Assembly: GCA_035380245.1 (NCBI GenBank)
Contig: DAOSXA010000002.1
Span: forward strand, 1,226,252-1,290,251
DNA from: Candidatus Zixiibacteriota bacterium
GTDB taxonomy: Bacteria; Zixibacteria; MSB-5A5; GN15; FEB-12
Direction of reading: 5' to 3'
Length of the DNA: 64,000 bases
The position numbers and the translations under genes are program-made. Numbering within the stretch: position 1 is the first letter of the stretch; every line of letters begins with the position of its first letter. A model generated the notes under the pieces. The model was given only the letters and a program-made list of their open reading frames with translations. It was not told the DNA's origin and searched no databases. Of this stretch, positions 1 to 8,468 are shown in pieces.

Positions 1-112
1 CCACCGACCGTCCCTGTCGCCGGAGTGCCGTAATGACACTGAGGCTCGATAACGTCTTGCCCGAGTCACCGGACAGGCCGGCTATCAGGAGACGCGGAAC
101 GGTCGCACCCAT
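1..112 (-). CDS. dsrN: DsrN / CobB-CbiA-like cobyrinate a,c-diamide synthase, N-terminus only
   Basis: This is a 5' fragment that runs off the left edge of the window. Translation from the ATG at 112 gives MGATVPRLLIAGLSGDSGKT and continues, with the P-loop GLSGDSGKT typical of the CbiA/CobB amidase family. DsrN is the dsr-cluster member thought to amidate siroheme for the sulfite reductase. The gene starts 30 bp after the dsrD stop on the same strand, matching the known order dsrABDN. No clear Shine-Dalgarno is visible, so translation may depend on readthrough from dsrD. The assignment as DsrN rather than a cobalamin-pathway CobB rests on position, because only about 37 residues are visible. 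Confidence 0.8.
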   Translation of the reverse strand, partial: MGATVPRLLIAGLSGDSGKTLSSLSVITALRRQGRSV

Positions 113-142
113 ATTCAAACACCGACCCCGAAAGCGCGCGAA

Positions 143-388
143 CTAGTCGTTCGCGGCGCCTTCTTTGTGCGGAATCTCAAGGAAGCTGCCACCGAAGTAC
201 GTATAAACGCACTTGCCGCTGTTCACGAGCTGCTTGATGGCTTCTTTGCAGAGCTTCTTGTCGGCTTCGTCACCAAACAGTTCTATCATAGCTTTGGTGA
301 GATCACCCGGCTTCAGCTTCTTAATCCCTTGGTTTTCCTTCACCATGGCGTACATGGCGTCAGCTACTTCTTCAACAGTCTTAGCCAC
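143..388 (-). CDS. dsrD: DsrD, small protein of dissimilatory sulfite reduction
   Basis: This 81-residue protein matches DsrD in length (about 78 aa) and character: a lysine-rich winged-helix fold with the conserved tail 'GKCVYTYFGGSFLEIPHKEG'. DsrD is known to bind and stimulate DsrAB sulfite reduction and occurs almost only in organisms using Dsr reductively, so it argues against sulfur oxidation here. It lies 10 bp after dsrB and 30 bp before dsrN, so it should be co-transcribed from the dsrA promoter. No unusual feature is seen. Confidence 0.93.
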   Translation of the reverse strand: MAKTVEEVADAMYAMVKENQGIKKLKPGDLTKAMIELFGDEADKKLCKEAIKQLVNSGKCVYTYFGGSFLEIPHKEGAAND

Positions 389-398
389 TTTTACCCCT

Positions 399-1478
399 TT
401 AGAAGGTTAGATGTGTTGACCGTTTGAACGACAGACCGGCATGCTTGAAGTCGTCAATGTGTTCTTTCTGGAATTTGATGCCGGCCATCCGGAAGAACTT
501 CGGCCATCCGATACGCTCGATCCATTCGCCCATTCTTTCGTACTTGCGAGCGTTCTTAGCCCAGAGTTCAACCAGATTCCTAATGGCGCTGGTAACTTCC
601 GGCCACCGCGGCGGGTTGTTCGGAAGGAACGGGATCGCCAGTTTGGAGAACTTCGGTTCCGAGCGGGCGTTGGAAACTTTACCGCCTACCCAGATAGACA
701 CACCGTCGTTGTCCGGATCGGCAATAGGCATAGCCGGACAGACGGTGAAACAGTTGGCGCAGAACATACAGCGCTGCTCGTCGATCTCAACCGAGGGGTT
801 GCCGTCGACGGTAACCGGACGAATCGCCGCAGTCGGACAGGCGGCCGAAACACTCGGGATTTCGCACATGTTCTTCACCTGAGTGTGGTCGATTCGCGGC
901 GGTTTGCGGTGAATACCGAGAATAGCGATATCGGAGCAGTGCACCGCACCACACATATTCAGACAGCAAGCCAGAGCAATGCGGAGCTTGCCCGGCAGCT
1001 TCATGTTTTCAAAGTACTCGATCAGCTCATCCATGACGCACTTAACGAGACCGGAGGCATCGGTCGCCGCCGAGTGGCAGTGAACCCAACCCTGGGTATG
1101 TACGATACTCGTGATGGAGTTGCCGATACCACCGACCGGATGGCCGAGAGCTTTCAGATCGGCAATCAACGGATCGATATTGGCTTGTTCGGTCGTCAGG
1201 AACTCGACGTTGTGACGGCTGGTGAAACGCAGGTGACCGCCGCAGTACTTGTCGGCCAGGTCGGCGTACTTGCGGATCTTATCGACACTGATCAAACGGC
1301 CGGAAGCGGCGCGCACGGTATACAACTTGGCACCCGATTCACTGACATGCACCATAACGCCCGGTTTCAGGACTTCATGATACTTCCATTTGCCGTAGTT
1401 CTCTTTAATGACCGGAGGCAAGAACCTCTCGTAATGAGGCGGGCCGTAGTCTGTCCGCCGTTCGTGTACTTCTGCCAT
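399..1478 (-). CDS. dsrB: dissimilatory sulfite reductase beta subunit
   Basis: DsrB (359 aa) pairs with DsrA to reduce sulfite in the cytoplasm, passing sulfur to DsrC. The siroheme-[4Fe-4S] region shows the block ACCLNMCGAVHC near residues 170-181. A ferredoxin insert follows at about 237-247 with the spacing CxxCxxCxxxC (RCMFCANCFTVCP). The length is normal for the family. The start ATG has AGAGG upstream. It lies 58 bp after dsrA and 10 bp before dsrD on the same strand, so it belongs to the dsrABDN transcription unit. Nothing looks broken. Confidence 0.96.
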   Translation of the reverse strand: MAEVHERRTDYGPPHYERFLPPVIKENYGKWKYHEVLKPGVMVHVSESGAKLYTVRAASGRLISVDKIRKYADLADKYCGGHLRFTSRHNVEFLTTEQANIDPLIADLKALGHPVGGIGNSITSIVHTQGWVHCHSAATDASGLVKCVMDELIEYFENMKLPGKLRIALACCLNMCGAVHCSDIAILGIHRKPPRIDHTQVKNMCEIPSVSAACPTAAIRPVTVDGNPSVEIDEQRCMFCANCFTVCPAMPIADPDNDGVSIWVGGKVSNARSEPKFSKLAIPFLPNNPPRWPEVTSAIRNLVELWAKNARKYERMGEWIERIGWPKFFRMAGIKFQKEHIDDFKHAGLSFKRSTHLTF

Positions 1479-1536
1479 CTTAAGACCTCTATTCGTAAAT
1501 CGTTATTATCTCAGTTAACCCCGAATTTCTTCGGAA

Positions 1537-2739
1537 CTATTCTTCATCCTCGTCTTCGTCGTCACCGGACAGATCATAGAAGACATAAGGATTGTCACGT
1601 GGAGAGGCCACCATCTCGGGCACCGGTTCGACGCCGATGGCATCGAGGAAGTTACCCAGACCGACACGCTGCATGAATTCTCCGACACGCTCACGAGCCT
1701 TGCCTTCTTCGCACCAGAGGTCCCAGATCTCCTCGACCAGTTCCTTCAGATCATCGTACGGAGGTTCCGGCTTCCAGAACGGAATCAGCACGGACGACAG
1801 CAATGCGCCCTCGATGATCGGAGCCTTGGCGCCGAGCAGAATCGTCGCACCGCGATCTTTTCCGGGAGCCAGAGCTTTCGGCATCACGTTGATGCAGTGC
1901 ATGCAGCGAACACAATAGGAATTGTCGATATGCAGCTTTTCGCCGTCCCAATCCATGCACTTGCCGGGGCAGTTGGCGATAACATCGGACTCGATATCCA
2001 AGCCCTTATCGACATAGTTCTTTACTTCGGCCTGGTTGACCTGGATATCATCGCGCCAGGTACCGATGATCGACATGTCGGCACGAGCGATAGAGGCGAC
2101 ACAGTCGTTCGGACAACCGGAGAACTTGAACTTGAATTTATACGGGAAGGCCGGGCGGTGCAATTCATCCTGCCAATGCATAGTGAAATCGTAGCACATG
2201 GCCATCGTGTCGTAACAGGCCCATTCGCAACGGGACATACCACAGCAGCAACTGGGGGTACGCAGGTCGGAACCCGAACCACCAATATCGAAATCCATTT
2301 TCTGTAACTCATCGAACACCGGTTCGAGCTGCTCAGTACGAGTGCCCAGAAGCACCAGGTCGCCCGTGGAACCGTGCAGGTTCGTCAGGCCGGAACCTTT
2401 TTGCTCCCACATATCGGCGATCTTGCGCAGCACTTCGGAAGTGTAGTACCAACCGGCCGGCTGATTGACACGAATCGTGTGGAAGTGCGAGACATGCGGA
2501 TATTTGTTCGGCAAGTCGGAATAACGACCGATCACGCCGCCGCCGTATCCCATTACACCAACAATACCACCGTGTTTCCAGTGACCAATCCGCTCGTTGT
2601 AGGATTGCTCCAACTGGCCCAGAAGATCGGCGGCCATCGGACTCTTTTCGGCCGCGACCTTAATCTCCTTCACAAAACTTGGCCATGCGCCCTTTTCGAG
2701 CTCATCAAGTTTCGGAGTTTTCGGAAGTTCGTTCGCCAT
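1537..2739 (-). CDS. dsrA: dissimilatory sulfite reductase alpha subunit
   Basis: DsrA is the 400-aa catalytic partner of DsrB. Visible motifs are CCCGMSRCEWAC (about residues 164-175) and SGCPNDC (about 207-213), which hold the siroheme-coupled [4Fe-4S] cluster, and a ferredoxin domain with CPGKC at 257-261 and CVRCMHC at 276-282. The last 15 residues are very acidic (DDEDEDEE). A good AAGGAG ribosome site precedes the ATG. It is the first gene of the dsr unit, with its promoter about 170 bp upstream and therefore a long leader. The next gene upstream, qmoB, is on the same strand but is separated by a terminator. Confidence 0.97.
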   Translation of the reverse strand: MANELPKTPKLDELEKGAWPSFVKEIKVAAEKSPMAADLLGQLEQSYNERIGHWKHGGIVGVMGYGGGVIGRYSDLPNKYPHVSHFHTIRVNQPAGWYYTSEVLRKIADMWEQKGSGLTNLHGSTGDLVLLGTRTEQLEPVFDELQKMDFDIGGSGSDLRTPSCCCGMSRCEWACYDTMAMCYDFTMHWQDELHRPAFPYKFKFKFSGCPNDCVASIARADMSIIGTWRDDIQVNQAEVKNYVDKGLDIESDVIANCPGKCMDWDGEKLHIDNSYCVRCMHCINVMPKALAPGKDRGATILLGAKAPIIEGALLSSVLIPFWKPEPPYDDLKELVEEIWDLWCEEGKARERVGEFMQRVGLGNFLDAIGVEPVPEMVASPRDNPYVFYDLSGDDEDEDEE

Positions 2740-2876
2740 TGTAACTCCTTAATTCAGATACACTGTGTATACCCATTCTTCTTAATCTTCGAAACGAAAA
2801 TGGTTGATCCACCCCCGTGTTTTTTTGGCTCAACCCTCATCAAGAGAAATACCACCGTTTTTATCTCTTATCGGCC

Positions 2877-2894
2877 TTGTTACTTTATTCACTT
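2877..2894. promoter_or_regulatory. Rex-like operator (weak) in the dsrA leader
   Basis: The imperfect palindrome TTGTTACTTTATTCACTT matches 10 of 14 fixed positions of the Rex consensus TTGTGAANNNNTTCACAA. It starts exactly 11 nt after the dsr -10 box, the same spacing as the stronger site at qmoA. Assignment to Rex, an NADH/NAD+ sensing repressor, is inference from this match and placement. Confidence 0.45.
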
Positions 2895-2905
2895 AGCCAA
2901 GGTTT

Positions 2906-2934
2906 TATTTACCCAATTACGTCCAGTTAGTCAA
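2906..2934 (-). promoter_or_regulatory. predicted promoter of dsrABDN
   Basis: On the minus strand a -35 box TTGACT (2929-2934) and a -10 box TAAATA (2906-2911) are separated by 17 bp. Transcription from here gives a leader of about 160 nt before dsrA. The rest of the 480-bp gap between dsrA and qmoB (2740-3219) is AT-rich. Apart from this promoter, the operator and the qmoB terminator, nothing else was recognised there. Confidence 0.65.
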
Positions 2935-3166
2935 GCGGAAAATGTGAAATTTTTCTTTTGCTCAAGGTCGCAGGCAGTGTTCCTCGAACCTTCTCAAGCC
3001 AAAAAGTATATGCCCGTAACCTATTAAATGTTAGTCGATTAAAAGCACCAAATAGGGGACTAAATCGGTCCCGATAGCTGACTGAGATTTCCTCACTTTT
3101 CAAATAGAATGCATATTTCTATTTCGCATTTACGTTTTTTAAGCGTTGGAATAGATTCCCAAATTC

Positions 3167-3197
3167 AAAAAAAAGCCCCCCGAAATCGGAGGGCTTT
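3167..3197 (-). terminator. Rho-independent terminator after qmoB
   Basis: On the minus strand a 10-bp stem (AAAGCCCTCC paired with GGGGGGCTTT, one wobble) closes a 6-nt loop and runs into a long T tract. It begins about 22 bp past the qmoB stop. It separates the qmoAB unit from dsrABDN. Confidence 0.85.
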
Positions 3198-3219
3198 GTT
3201 TTTTCGACAAGTAATTGGC

Positions 3220-5457
3220 TTACATATCCTTGTATGGATTGGGACCAACCGTCTCCATAACCTCGAGAAAATCATCGAAAATCTTCGGGATTTTGTAGTA
3301 ATCGGTGATCGCCAGTTCGTGAATTTCCACACGCTCTTCTTCAAGCACAAGCTGCTTGAGCTTGTCGCGTACGTTCTCCATACGGGTATGGGCCAGTTCG
3401 GAGCCACGGACGAAATGGCACTGGTAGTCGTCGCCCTTTTTGCACCCGATCAGCAAAACACCGTCGAAGCCGCTGGCCAGGGCATCGCCAACCCAGACTG
3501 AGTTCATCGAACCGAGGCACCGGAGCGGGATGATACGGACCATGGCGTTGTATTTCAGGCGTTGCAAACCGGCCATATCGACCGACGGCAAAGCGTCGTT
3601 TTCACAGATAAAAGCCAGAATGCGCGGCTTTTCTTCGAACTCGTCCGGCATTGAGATCGCCTTAATCTGTTGCGACATCATATTCACGCTGTAGTTCTTG
3701 AAGCTGATGATACGCTCCGGGCAGGCGCCCATGCAGATACCGCAGCGACGGCAACGGAACGGGTTCGGTTTCGGTGTCCCCTTGTCGTCCTCGTCCAGCG
3801 TGCCGAACGGACATTCCTCGGTACAGCGCTTGCACTGCGTGCAGCGCTGCAGGAAGAATTCCGGGATACTCAGATCGCCTGAGCGCGGATGAACCGCCTT
3901 GCCTTCGGACACGGCCTCAACCGCCTGGATCGCCTTGAGCGCTGCGCCGTAAGCGTCATTGGCGCTGGTAGCAAGATCCATCGGTGAGCGAACCGGTCCG
4001 GCGGCATAGATTGCCGTGCGGCGTGTTTCGTACGGGAAACAGATAAAATGCGAATCCGGGAAACCGTACTTCAGCGTCGGCAGATCGGTTCCCTGACGAT
4101 AGGTCAGGTTGATAATCCTGGCACCGGCTTCAGCTCCAGCCGCAGCGGATTTCTCTTTTTTCTCGCCTTCGGCGGGAGCTTCCTGAGTTGCTTCCGGCTC
4201 ATCGGGGGCCTCATCGTCGACCTTGGTTGTCGGCACCATACCGGTAGCCAGTACCACCAGGTCGGCTTGAACGTTAATATCTTCGCCGAGCAGAGTTTCA
4301 GTCAGACCGATCGATATTTTGCCGTTGACCGGCTCGACCTTGTCAATCTCACCCTTGGTCAGGAAGATACCGTCATCGTTTTGAGCCTGAGCGTAGAAAC
4401 GCTCCCACTGACCCGGCGAGCGCAGGTCTTTGTACAGGATATAGACTTTGCTGTTGGGAATCGCCTCGCGGACATATTTGGCCTGTTTCAGCGAAACACG
4501 GCAACAGACTGCCGAGCAGTACGGCAAATGGTCCTGATCACGCGATCCGGCGCACTGAATAAACGCCACGCTCTCGGGAACTTTACCGTCGGACGGACGC
4601 TTGATGCCGCCGTTCTTGACCATGTCTTCCATCTGGATGTTGGTGATAACATCGGGCGACGCACCATAGCCGAGATGCCCCAGCCTTTCGGGCGGATATT
4701 GCTTCCAGCCGGTCGCCTGCACAATCGAACCAACGCGCAGAGTCGAGCTGTCGGCACCGCTCTGAAGAGTGACATCGAACAAACCGGGCTGGCCGTCGGT
4801 CCTCTTGACCCGGGTATTCAGATGGACTTCGATATTTTCATGTTTGCCGACTGCCTCGGCTAATTTTTCATAGCCGGAGTCTTCGAGATCGGCATACGGC
4901 GGATTTTTCGGGAAAACCTTGGCGAATCGGGTAGCCCAGCCACCGAGTTTGTCGGCTTTCTCGATCAAATGGACTTTGTAACCGGCATCGGCCGCCGCTT
5001 TGGCCGCGGTCATCCCGGTGATGCCGCCGCCTACGACCATGATATCCTTCGAAGTTTCCTCGATATGAGGTTGGGGCGGCTCACAGTTCTGCATCTTGAT
5101 GACGCCCATCTTGACGTAGTCTTCGGCCATCACCTGGGTGTCTTCGTCATTCGGCTCGTGTGTCCAGGTAACCCATTCACGGAGAGGAACGCGCTCGGTC
5201 ATAGCGCCGTTGAAAACGAATAGTTCCGGGAAAACCCGGCCGGAGCAAGCTCCCACGACGATCCGGTTGAGCCCTTGCTCAGCCGCCGTCGCTTCGATCA
5301 TCTTGATGCCTTCTTCGGAGCAGAGCGCATCGTGGCATTTGGCCACGGCGGCGCCGCCTTCACTGGTAGCGAATTCGACGAGCTTATCGGTATCGAGGCA
5401 CTGACCGATCTCACAACCTTTGCAGATAAAGCATCCAACTTTGGTTTCTACGGCCAT
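3220..5457 (-). CDS. qmoB: QmoB, quinone-interacting membrane-bound oxidoreductase subunit B
   Basis: This 745-aa HdrA-like flavoprotein has a Cys-rich N-terminus (CFICKGCEIGQC), an FAD motif VGGGITGM near residue 142, two ferredoxin clusters near 540-585 (CTQCKRCTEEC and CRRCGICMGAC), and a C-terminal MvhD-like domain with RCLGSMN and GCKKGDDYQC. QmoB passes electrons between the quinone pool and APS reductase in sulfate reducers. It starts 4 bp after qmoA. Between the FAD domain halves there is an extra Ala/Glu/Lys-rich stretch (about residues 415-445) that looks like a flexible linker. No qmoC follows; a terminator does. An HdrA of another complex is the main alternative, but the QmoA partner favours Qmo. 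Confidence 0.88.
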   Translation of the reverse strand: MAVETKVGCFICKGCEIGQCLDTDKLVEFATSEGGAAVAKCHDALCSEEGIKMIEATAAEQGLNRIVVGACSGRVFPELFVFNGAMTERVPLREWVTWTHEPNDEDTQVMAEDYVKMGVIKMQNCEPPQPHIEETSKDIMVVGGGITGMTAAKAAADAGYKVHLIEKADKLGGWATRFAKVFPKNPPYADLEDSGYEKLAEAVGKHENIEVHLNTRVKRTDGQPGLFDVTLQSGADSSTLRVGSIVQATGWKQYPPERLGHLGYGASPDVITNIQMEDMVKNGGIKRPSDGKVPESVAFIQCAGSRDQDHLPYCSAVCCRVSLKQAKYVREAIPNSKVYILYKDLRSPGQWERFYAQAQNDDGIFLTKGEIDKVEPVNGKISIGLTETLLGEDINVQADLVVLATGMVPTTKVDDEAPDEPEATQEAPAEGEKKEKSAAAGAEAGARIINLTYRQGTDLPTLKYGFPDSHFICFPYETRRTAIYAAGPVRSPMDLATSANDAYGAALKAIQAVEAVSEGKAVHPRSGDLSIPEFFLQRCTQCKRCTEECPFGTLDEDDKGTPKPNPFRCRRCGICMGACPERIISFKNYSVNMMSQQIKAISMPDEFEEKPRILAFICENDALPSVDMAGLQRLKYNAMVRIIPLRCLGSMNSVWVGDALASGFDGVLLIGCKKGDDYQCHFVRGSELAHTRMENVRDKLKQLVLEEERVEIHELAITDYYKIPKIFDDFLEVMETVGPNPYKDM

Positions 5458-5461
5458 GGTG

Positions 5462-6742
5462 TTACCTCCTTCCCGCGACGATTACCGCTTTCAGAGCCGC
5501 GCCGGTGCCGTCCTGAACCGATGCCGAGACATCGATCGGGCGGGCAGCCACGCCGATTCCGATCACGCCGTTGTTGTTGTCGGGAGCGACAAAACCGAAT
5601 TCGTCGAGCCTGGTGCCAAGCGGCGGCGGATTGTCGACATTACTCGGCACCATGCCGGTGGCCAGAACAGCCATGTCGACTTCGGTCTTGGTCATCTCAC
5701 CGGTGAGCGTGTTTTCGGCCTCGAGAATCACATTGCCGTTGGAGCATTCGGTGATCCGGGCCACTTTACCGCGATGGAAGTGGAACTTCTCATCAGCCTG
5801 CCGGGCTACGTAGAAATCTTCCCAGCGTCCGGGTGAGCGGACATCGATGTAGAACAAGTGAATTTCCGCATCAGGATACTGTTCACGCACATAAGTAGCC
5901 TGTTTCATCGAGGCCATGCAGCAGATCGTGCTGCAATACGGCAGATGGTTTTCATCGCGCGAACCGGCACACTGAACGAAACCGATCGTGCTGATCTCTT
6001 TGCCGTCCGAGGGCCGCTGAATCTTGCCCTGAGTCGGGCCGCTCTGGGAGGCGAGGCGTTCCATTACCACGTTCTGGATAACGTTCTTGATCTTGCCGCC
6101 GCCGAGGTTCTCGAGTTTTTCCATGTCGTAGGGCTTCCAACCGGTAGCCCAAACGATCGCGCCGACTTTAGCCGTGATCGTACGCGGCTGCATGTCGAGG
6201 TCGATCGCGCCGTAGGGACAAGCCTCAGCCACCTTTTTCATGCCGGGATCGGCAACGAATTTGGGATCGACGACATAGCGCGGCGGGTAGGCCAAGAGGT
6301 GCGGCAGATAGACTGCCTTGGTTTTATCCAGGCCGTAGTTGAAATCGCTGTCTCGTTCGATTTCACAAACCTTTTCGCAATCGCCGCAGCCGGTGCATTT
6401 TTCATTGACGAAACGGGGCGATATTTTGAGAGTGACCTCGAAATTACCCGGCTCGCCGGTGACGTTTTCCACCTCGGTCAGCGTCAGAACGCGGACATGC
6501 TCATTGCCGCGGATACGCTTGAGATTGATCTCGATACCGCAGGTGGGCGGACACATTTTCGGGAAGTACTGAAACATTCGAGCCACACGTCCGCCAATGC
6601 TCGGATCCTTCTCGACGAGAATGACATCCTTGCCGATTTCGGCGGATTCGATGGCTGTTGTCATCCCGGCAACGCCGCCGCCGACAATGAGAGTGTCGGC
6701 AGTGATCTGGCTATCGACCGGTTCGAATAACGCCATACTCAA
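5462..6742 (-). CDS. qmoA: QmoA, quinone-interacting membrane-bound oxidoreductase subunit A
   Basis: This 426-aa HdrA-type flavoprotein has the dinucleotide motif VGGGVAGM at about residues 20-27, a CPPTCG motif near 63, a ferredoxin-like site C115xxC118xxC121xxxC125, and the family block VQCAGSRDENHLPYCSTICC. QmoA and QmoB form the cytoplasmic part of the Qmo complex that supplies electrons to AprAB. It is first in its transcription unit, with an AAAGGAG site before the ATG and a strong promoter about 100 bp upstream. A Rex-like operator lies between promoter and gene. The length is normal for QmoA. Confidence 0.9.
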   Translation of the reverse strand: MSMALFEPVDSQITADTLIVGGGVAGMTTAIESAEIGKDVILVEKDPSIGGRVARMFQYFPKMCPPTCGIEINLKRIRGNEHVRVLTLTEVENVTGEPGNFEVTLKISPRFVNEKCTGCGDCEKVCEIERDSDFNYGLDKTKAVYLPHLLAYPPRYVVDPKFVADPGMKKVAEACPYGAIDLDMQPRTITAKVGAIVWATGWKPYDMEKLENLGGGKIKNVIQNVVMERLASQSGPTQGKIQRPSDGKEISTIGFVQCAGSRDENHLPYCSTICCMASMKQATYVREQYPDAEIHLFYIDVRSPGRWEDFYVARQADEKFHFHRGKVARITECSNGNVILEAENTLTGEMTKTEVDMAVLATGMVPSNVDNPPPLGTRLDEFGFVAPDNNNGVIGIGVAARPIDVSASVQDGTGAALKAVIVAGRR

Positions 6743-6809
6743 CTCCTTTATCTAACACTGCATGCGTATTTTCAAACCAAACTAATCTGGTTATGTTATT
6801 TTTCGCAGA

Positions 6810-6827
6810 TTGTGAAATTATTAACAA
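6810..6827. promoter_or_regulatory. Rex-like operator at qmoAB
   Basis: The sequence TTGTGAAATTATTAACAA matches 13 of the 14 fixed positions of the Rex consensus TTGTGAANNNNTTCACAA. It begins 11 nt downstream of the -10 box, so a bound protein would block the start of transcription. Rex is known to control sulfate-reduction genes in Desulfovibrio. No rex gene lies in this window. Confidence 0.65.
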
Positions 6828-6838
6828 ACCACCGGGTG

Positions 6839-6867
6839 AAGATAATGTGTGTCTTAAAAGCTGTCAA
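6839..6867 (-). promoter_or_regulatory. predicted promoter of qmoAB
   Basis: On the minus strand TTGACA (6862-6867), a 17-bp spacer, and TATCTT (6839-6844). The leader to qmoA is about 90 nt. The 6743-7136 gap holds this promoter, the operator, and the divergent promoter at 7069-7098. The stretch 6870-7065 between them shows nothing recognisable. Confidence 0.75.
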
Positions 6868-7068
6868 GAGGTTTGAAGATCAAAAGATATGCTCCCCTCG
6901 AAAAGTATGGGGGGAGTTTTTGGGGGAAACAGAGAACTTGTCAGTACTTATGCCACCTTTTCAGCACCACTAAGTTAGCAGAGGGCTTTATATTTTCCAT
7001 ACATTTTTATAATGTTCCGCATAGCACTATAACAAGTGGGCAATTTCAAATCCCCCCCTCAATTCCCT

Positions 7069-7098
7069 TTGACAAAAATCGATATTCGACACTATATT
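7069..7098 (+). promoter_or_regulatory. predicted promoter of the 7137 dockerin gene
   Basis: TTGACA (7069-7074) and TATATT (7093-7098) are 18 bp apart on the plus strand. The gene starts about 30 nt after the expected transcription start. Confidence 0.65.
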
Positions 7099-7136
7099 AA
7101 TCAGAACATATACCGCAGCAGACATGCGGAGGGATT

Positions 7137-8408
7137 GTGCGATTGTCAACGTTTGGGCCGTCGTGGCTAATTGCAGTTGTTGTCGCCGGTTCGGCGCCGT
7201 CGCAAACGGTGCTGGACCTGAATGCGGTCTATTGCTCCCATGCCGACACCATTCTCCCGGTTGAAATCCCATCGATATACTGGGACAGCAGCCAAACCGA
7301 TCGTTTTGCAGCGATTCATCCCTCCGTGGTCGATTTCACCCTCCCCTGGAACGGTTTCCGTTTCTGGATGGCCATGACTCCCTACGACAGCGGTCTAAGC
7401 GAACATGAGAATCCATGCCTGCGAGTGAGTCAGGATGGAACGGAATGGATAGCGCTGCCCGGCTGTAACGATCCGCTGTTTACCACGGCTGATGTTATCT
7501 GGGCATCCTCCGGTATCGGACTGGACACCGCCACCTACCTGTCCGATCCCCGGCTTGAACGTGATCCCGATGGAAGTCTCTGGCTGATGTTTCGCGCTAC
7601 CTGGTTTGAGGGATTCGTGGTTCTCCCCCATAGCGCTCTGCTGATCAGTCATTCTTACAACGGTGTCGACTGGTCCAAACCGGCTCTCATCTGTGAGCCT
7701 GCTTGTGACGTCTCGCTGATGAGCCCATCGTTCATGATCAATACTAATGAAAGCTGGACGATCTGGACCATCAACGGCCCGGTGATGGATGTTTTATCTC
7801 AACCCTTCCATTATCAATTACAACGTTACCGCTATATCCCGATGGAAAACAACCTCGAGTTGCTGTCCGTCTGTGATGAGACACCATCTCTTTGGCACAT
7901 GGATTTCACGAAGGTTGACGCCACCTGTCTGATAGCCTTCATGACTATGCTGCCGAACTACGACCTCTTTGCGGCACAATCCCTTGACGGGGGAGTTAGC
8001 TGGGAAGTTGCCGATCAACCGTTGTTACAGGGAACCGGAATTCCCGGGACATTCAATCGACAGCTCTATAAAAGTTGCGGATTGATCAACCTGCGCCGAT
8101 ATGGGGCAGCTTTGACGTTATATTATGGCACCTGGCAGGGTGGCGCACCGGATGGTATCGCCTATACTCAAACATTTATCCCGTATTTTGGGGCCGGCCC
8201 CTGTCTTGACCTGAACCACGACGGCGAAGGACCGGACATCTCCGATCTAATGGTCCTGGTCAACTATATGTTTCTTGGCGCCGGGCCGCCCCAGCCGCTC
8301 ACACTGGCCGATGTGGACACCAACGGCAGTTGTGGTGATATCTCCGATTTAGTTTGTCTCGTGACCTTCATGTTTCAAGACGGTCCCCTTCCCCCTGCCT
8401 GCCGGTAG
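7137..8408 (+). CDS. secreted beta-propeller-like protein with C-terminal dockerin
   Basis: This 423-aa exported protein starts at a GTG with a good CGGAGGG site 3-9 nt upstream. Residues 1-22 look like a signal peptide. The middle has blocks typical of glycosidase-type propellers ('DGTEW', 'DPDGSLWLMF', 'SYNGVDWS', 'SLDGGVSWE'), so a sialidase-like or GH43-like fold is likely, but no catalytic set could be assigned. The last 70 residues are two dockerin-type calcium repeats (DLNHDGEGPDISDLMVLVNYMF, shown here as its start DLNHDGEGPDISD, and DVDTNGSCGDISD). It stands alone, divergent from qmoA. The dockerin suggests docking to a surface partner. Confidence 0.75.
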   Translation: MRLSTFGPSWLIAVVVAGSAPSQTVLDLNAVYCSHADTILPVEIPSIYWDSSQTDRFAAIHPSVVDFTLPWNGFRFWMAMTPYDSGLSEHENPCLRVSQDGTEWIALPGCNDPLFTTADVIWASSGIGLDTATYLSDPRLERDPDGSLWLMFRATWFEGFVVLPHSALLISHSYNGVDWSKPALICEPACDVSLMSPSFMINTNESWTIWTINGPVMDVLSQPFHYQLQRYRYIPMENNLELLSVCDETPSLWHMDFTKVDATCLIAFMTMLPNYDLFAAQSLDGGVSWEVADQPLLQGTGIPGTFNRQLYKSCGLINLRRYGAALTLYYGTWQGGAPDGIAYTQTFIPYFGAGPCLDLNHDGEGPDISDLMVLVNYMFLGAGPPQPLTLADVDTNGSCGDISDLVCLVTFMFQDGPLPPACR

Positions 8409-8468
8409 TACTTATCATTTGTCTGAACTTCAGATCACCATTCTCCGGCCCGTATTATTTTGGCGCCC

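Noticed and set aside
441..1676. A 411-codon plus-strand open frame opposite dsrB
   Set aside because: dsrB and dsrA on the other strand are certain; the plus frame has no recognisable protein.
2740..3160. Possible riboswitch in the long dsrA leader
   Set aside because: No known riboswitch core could be drawn; only the operator and promoter stand out.
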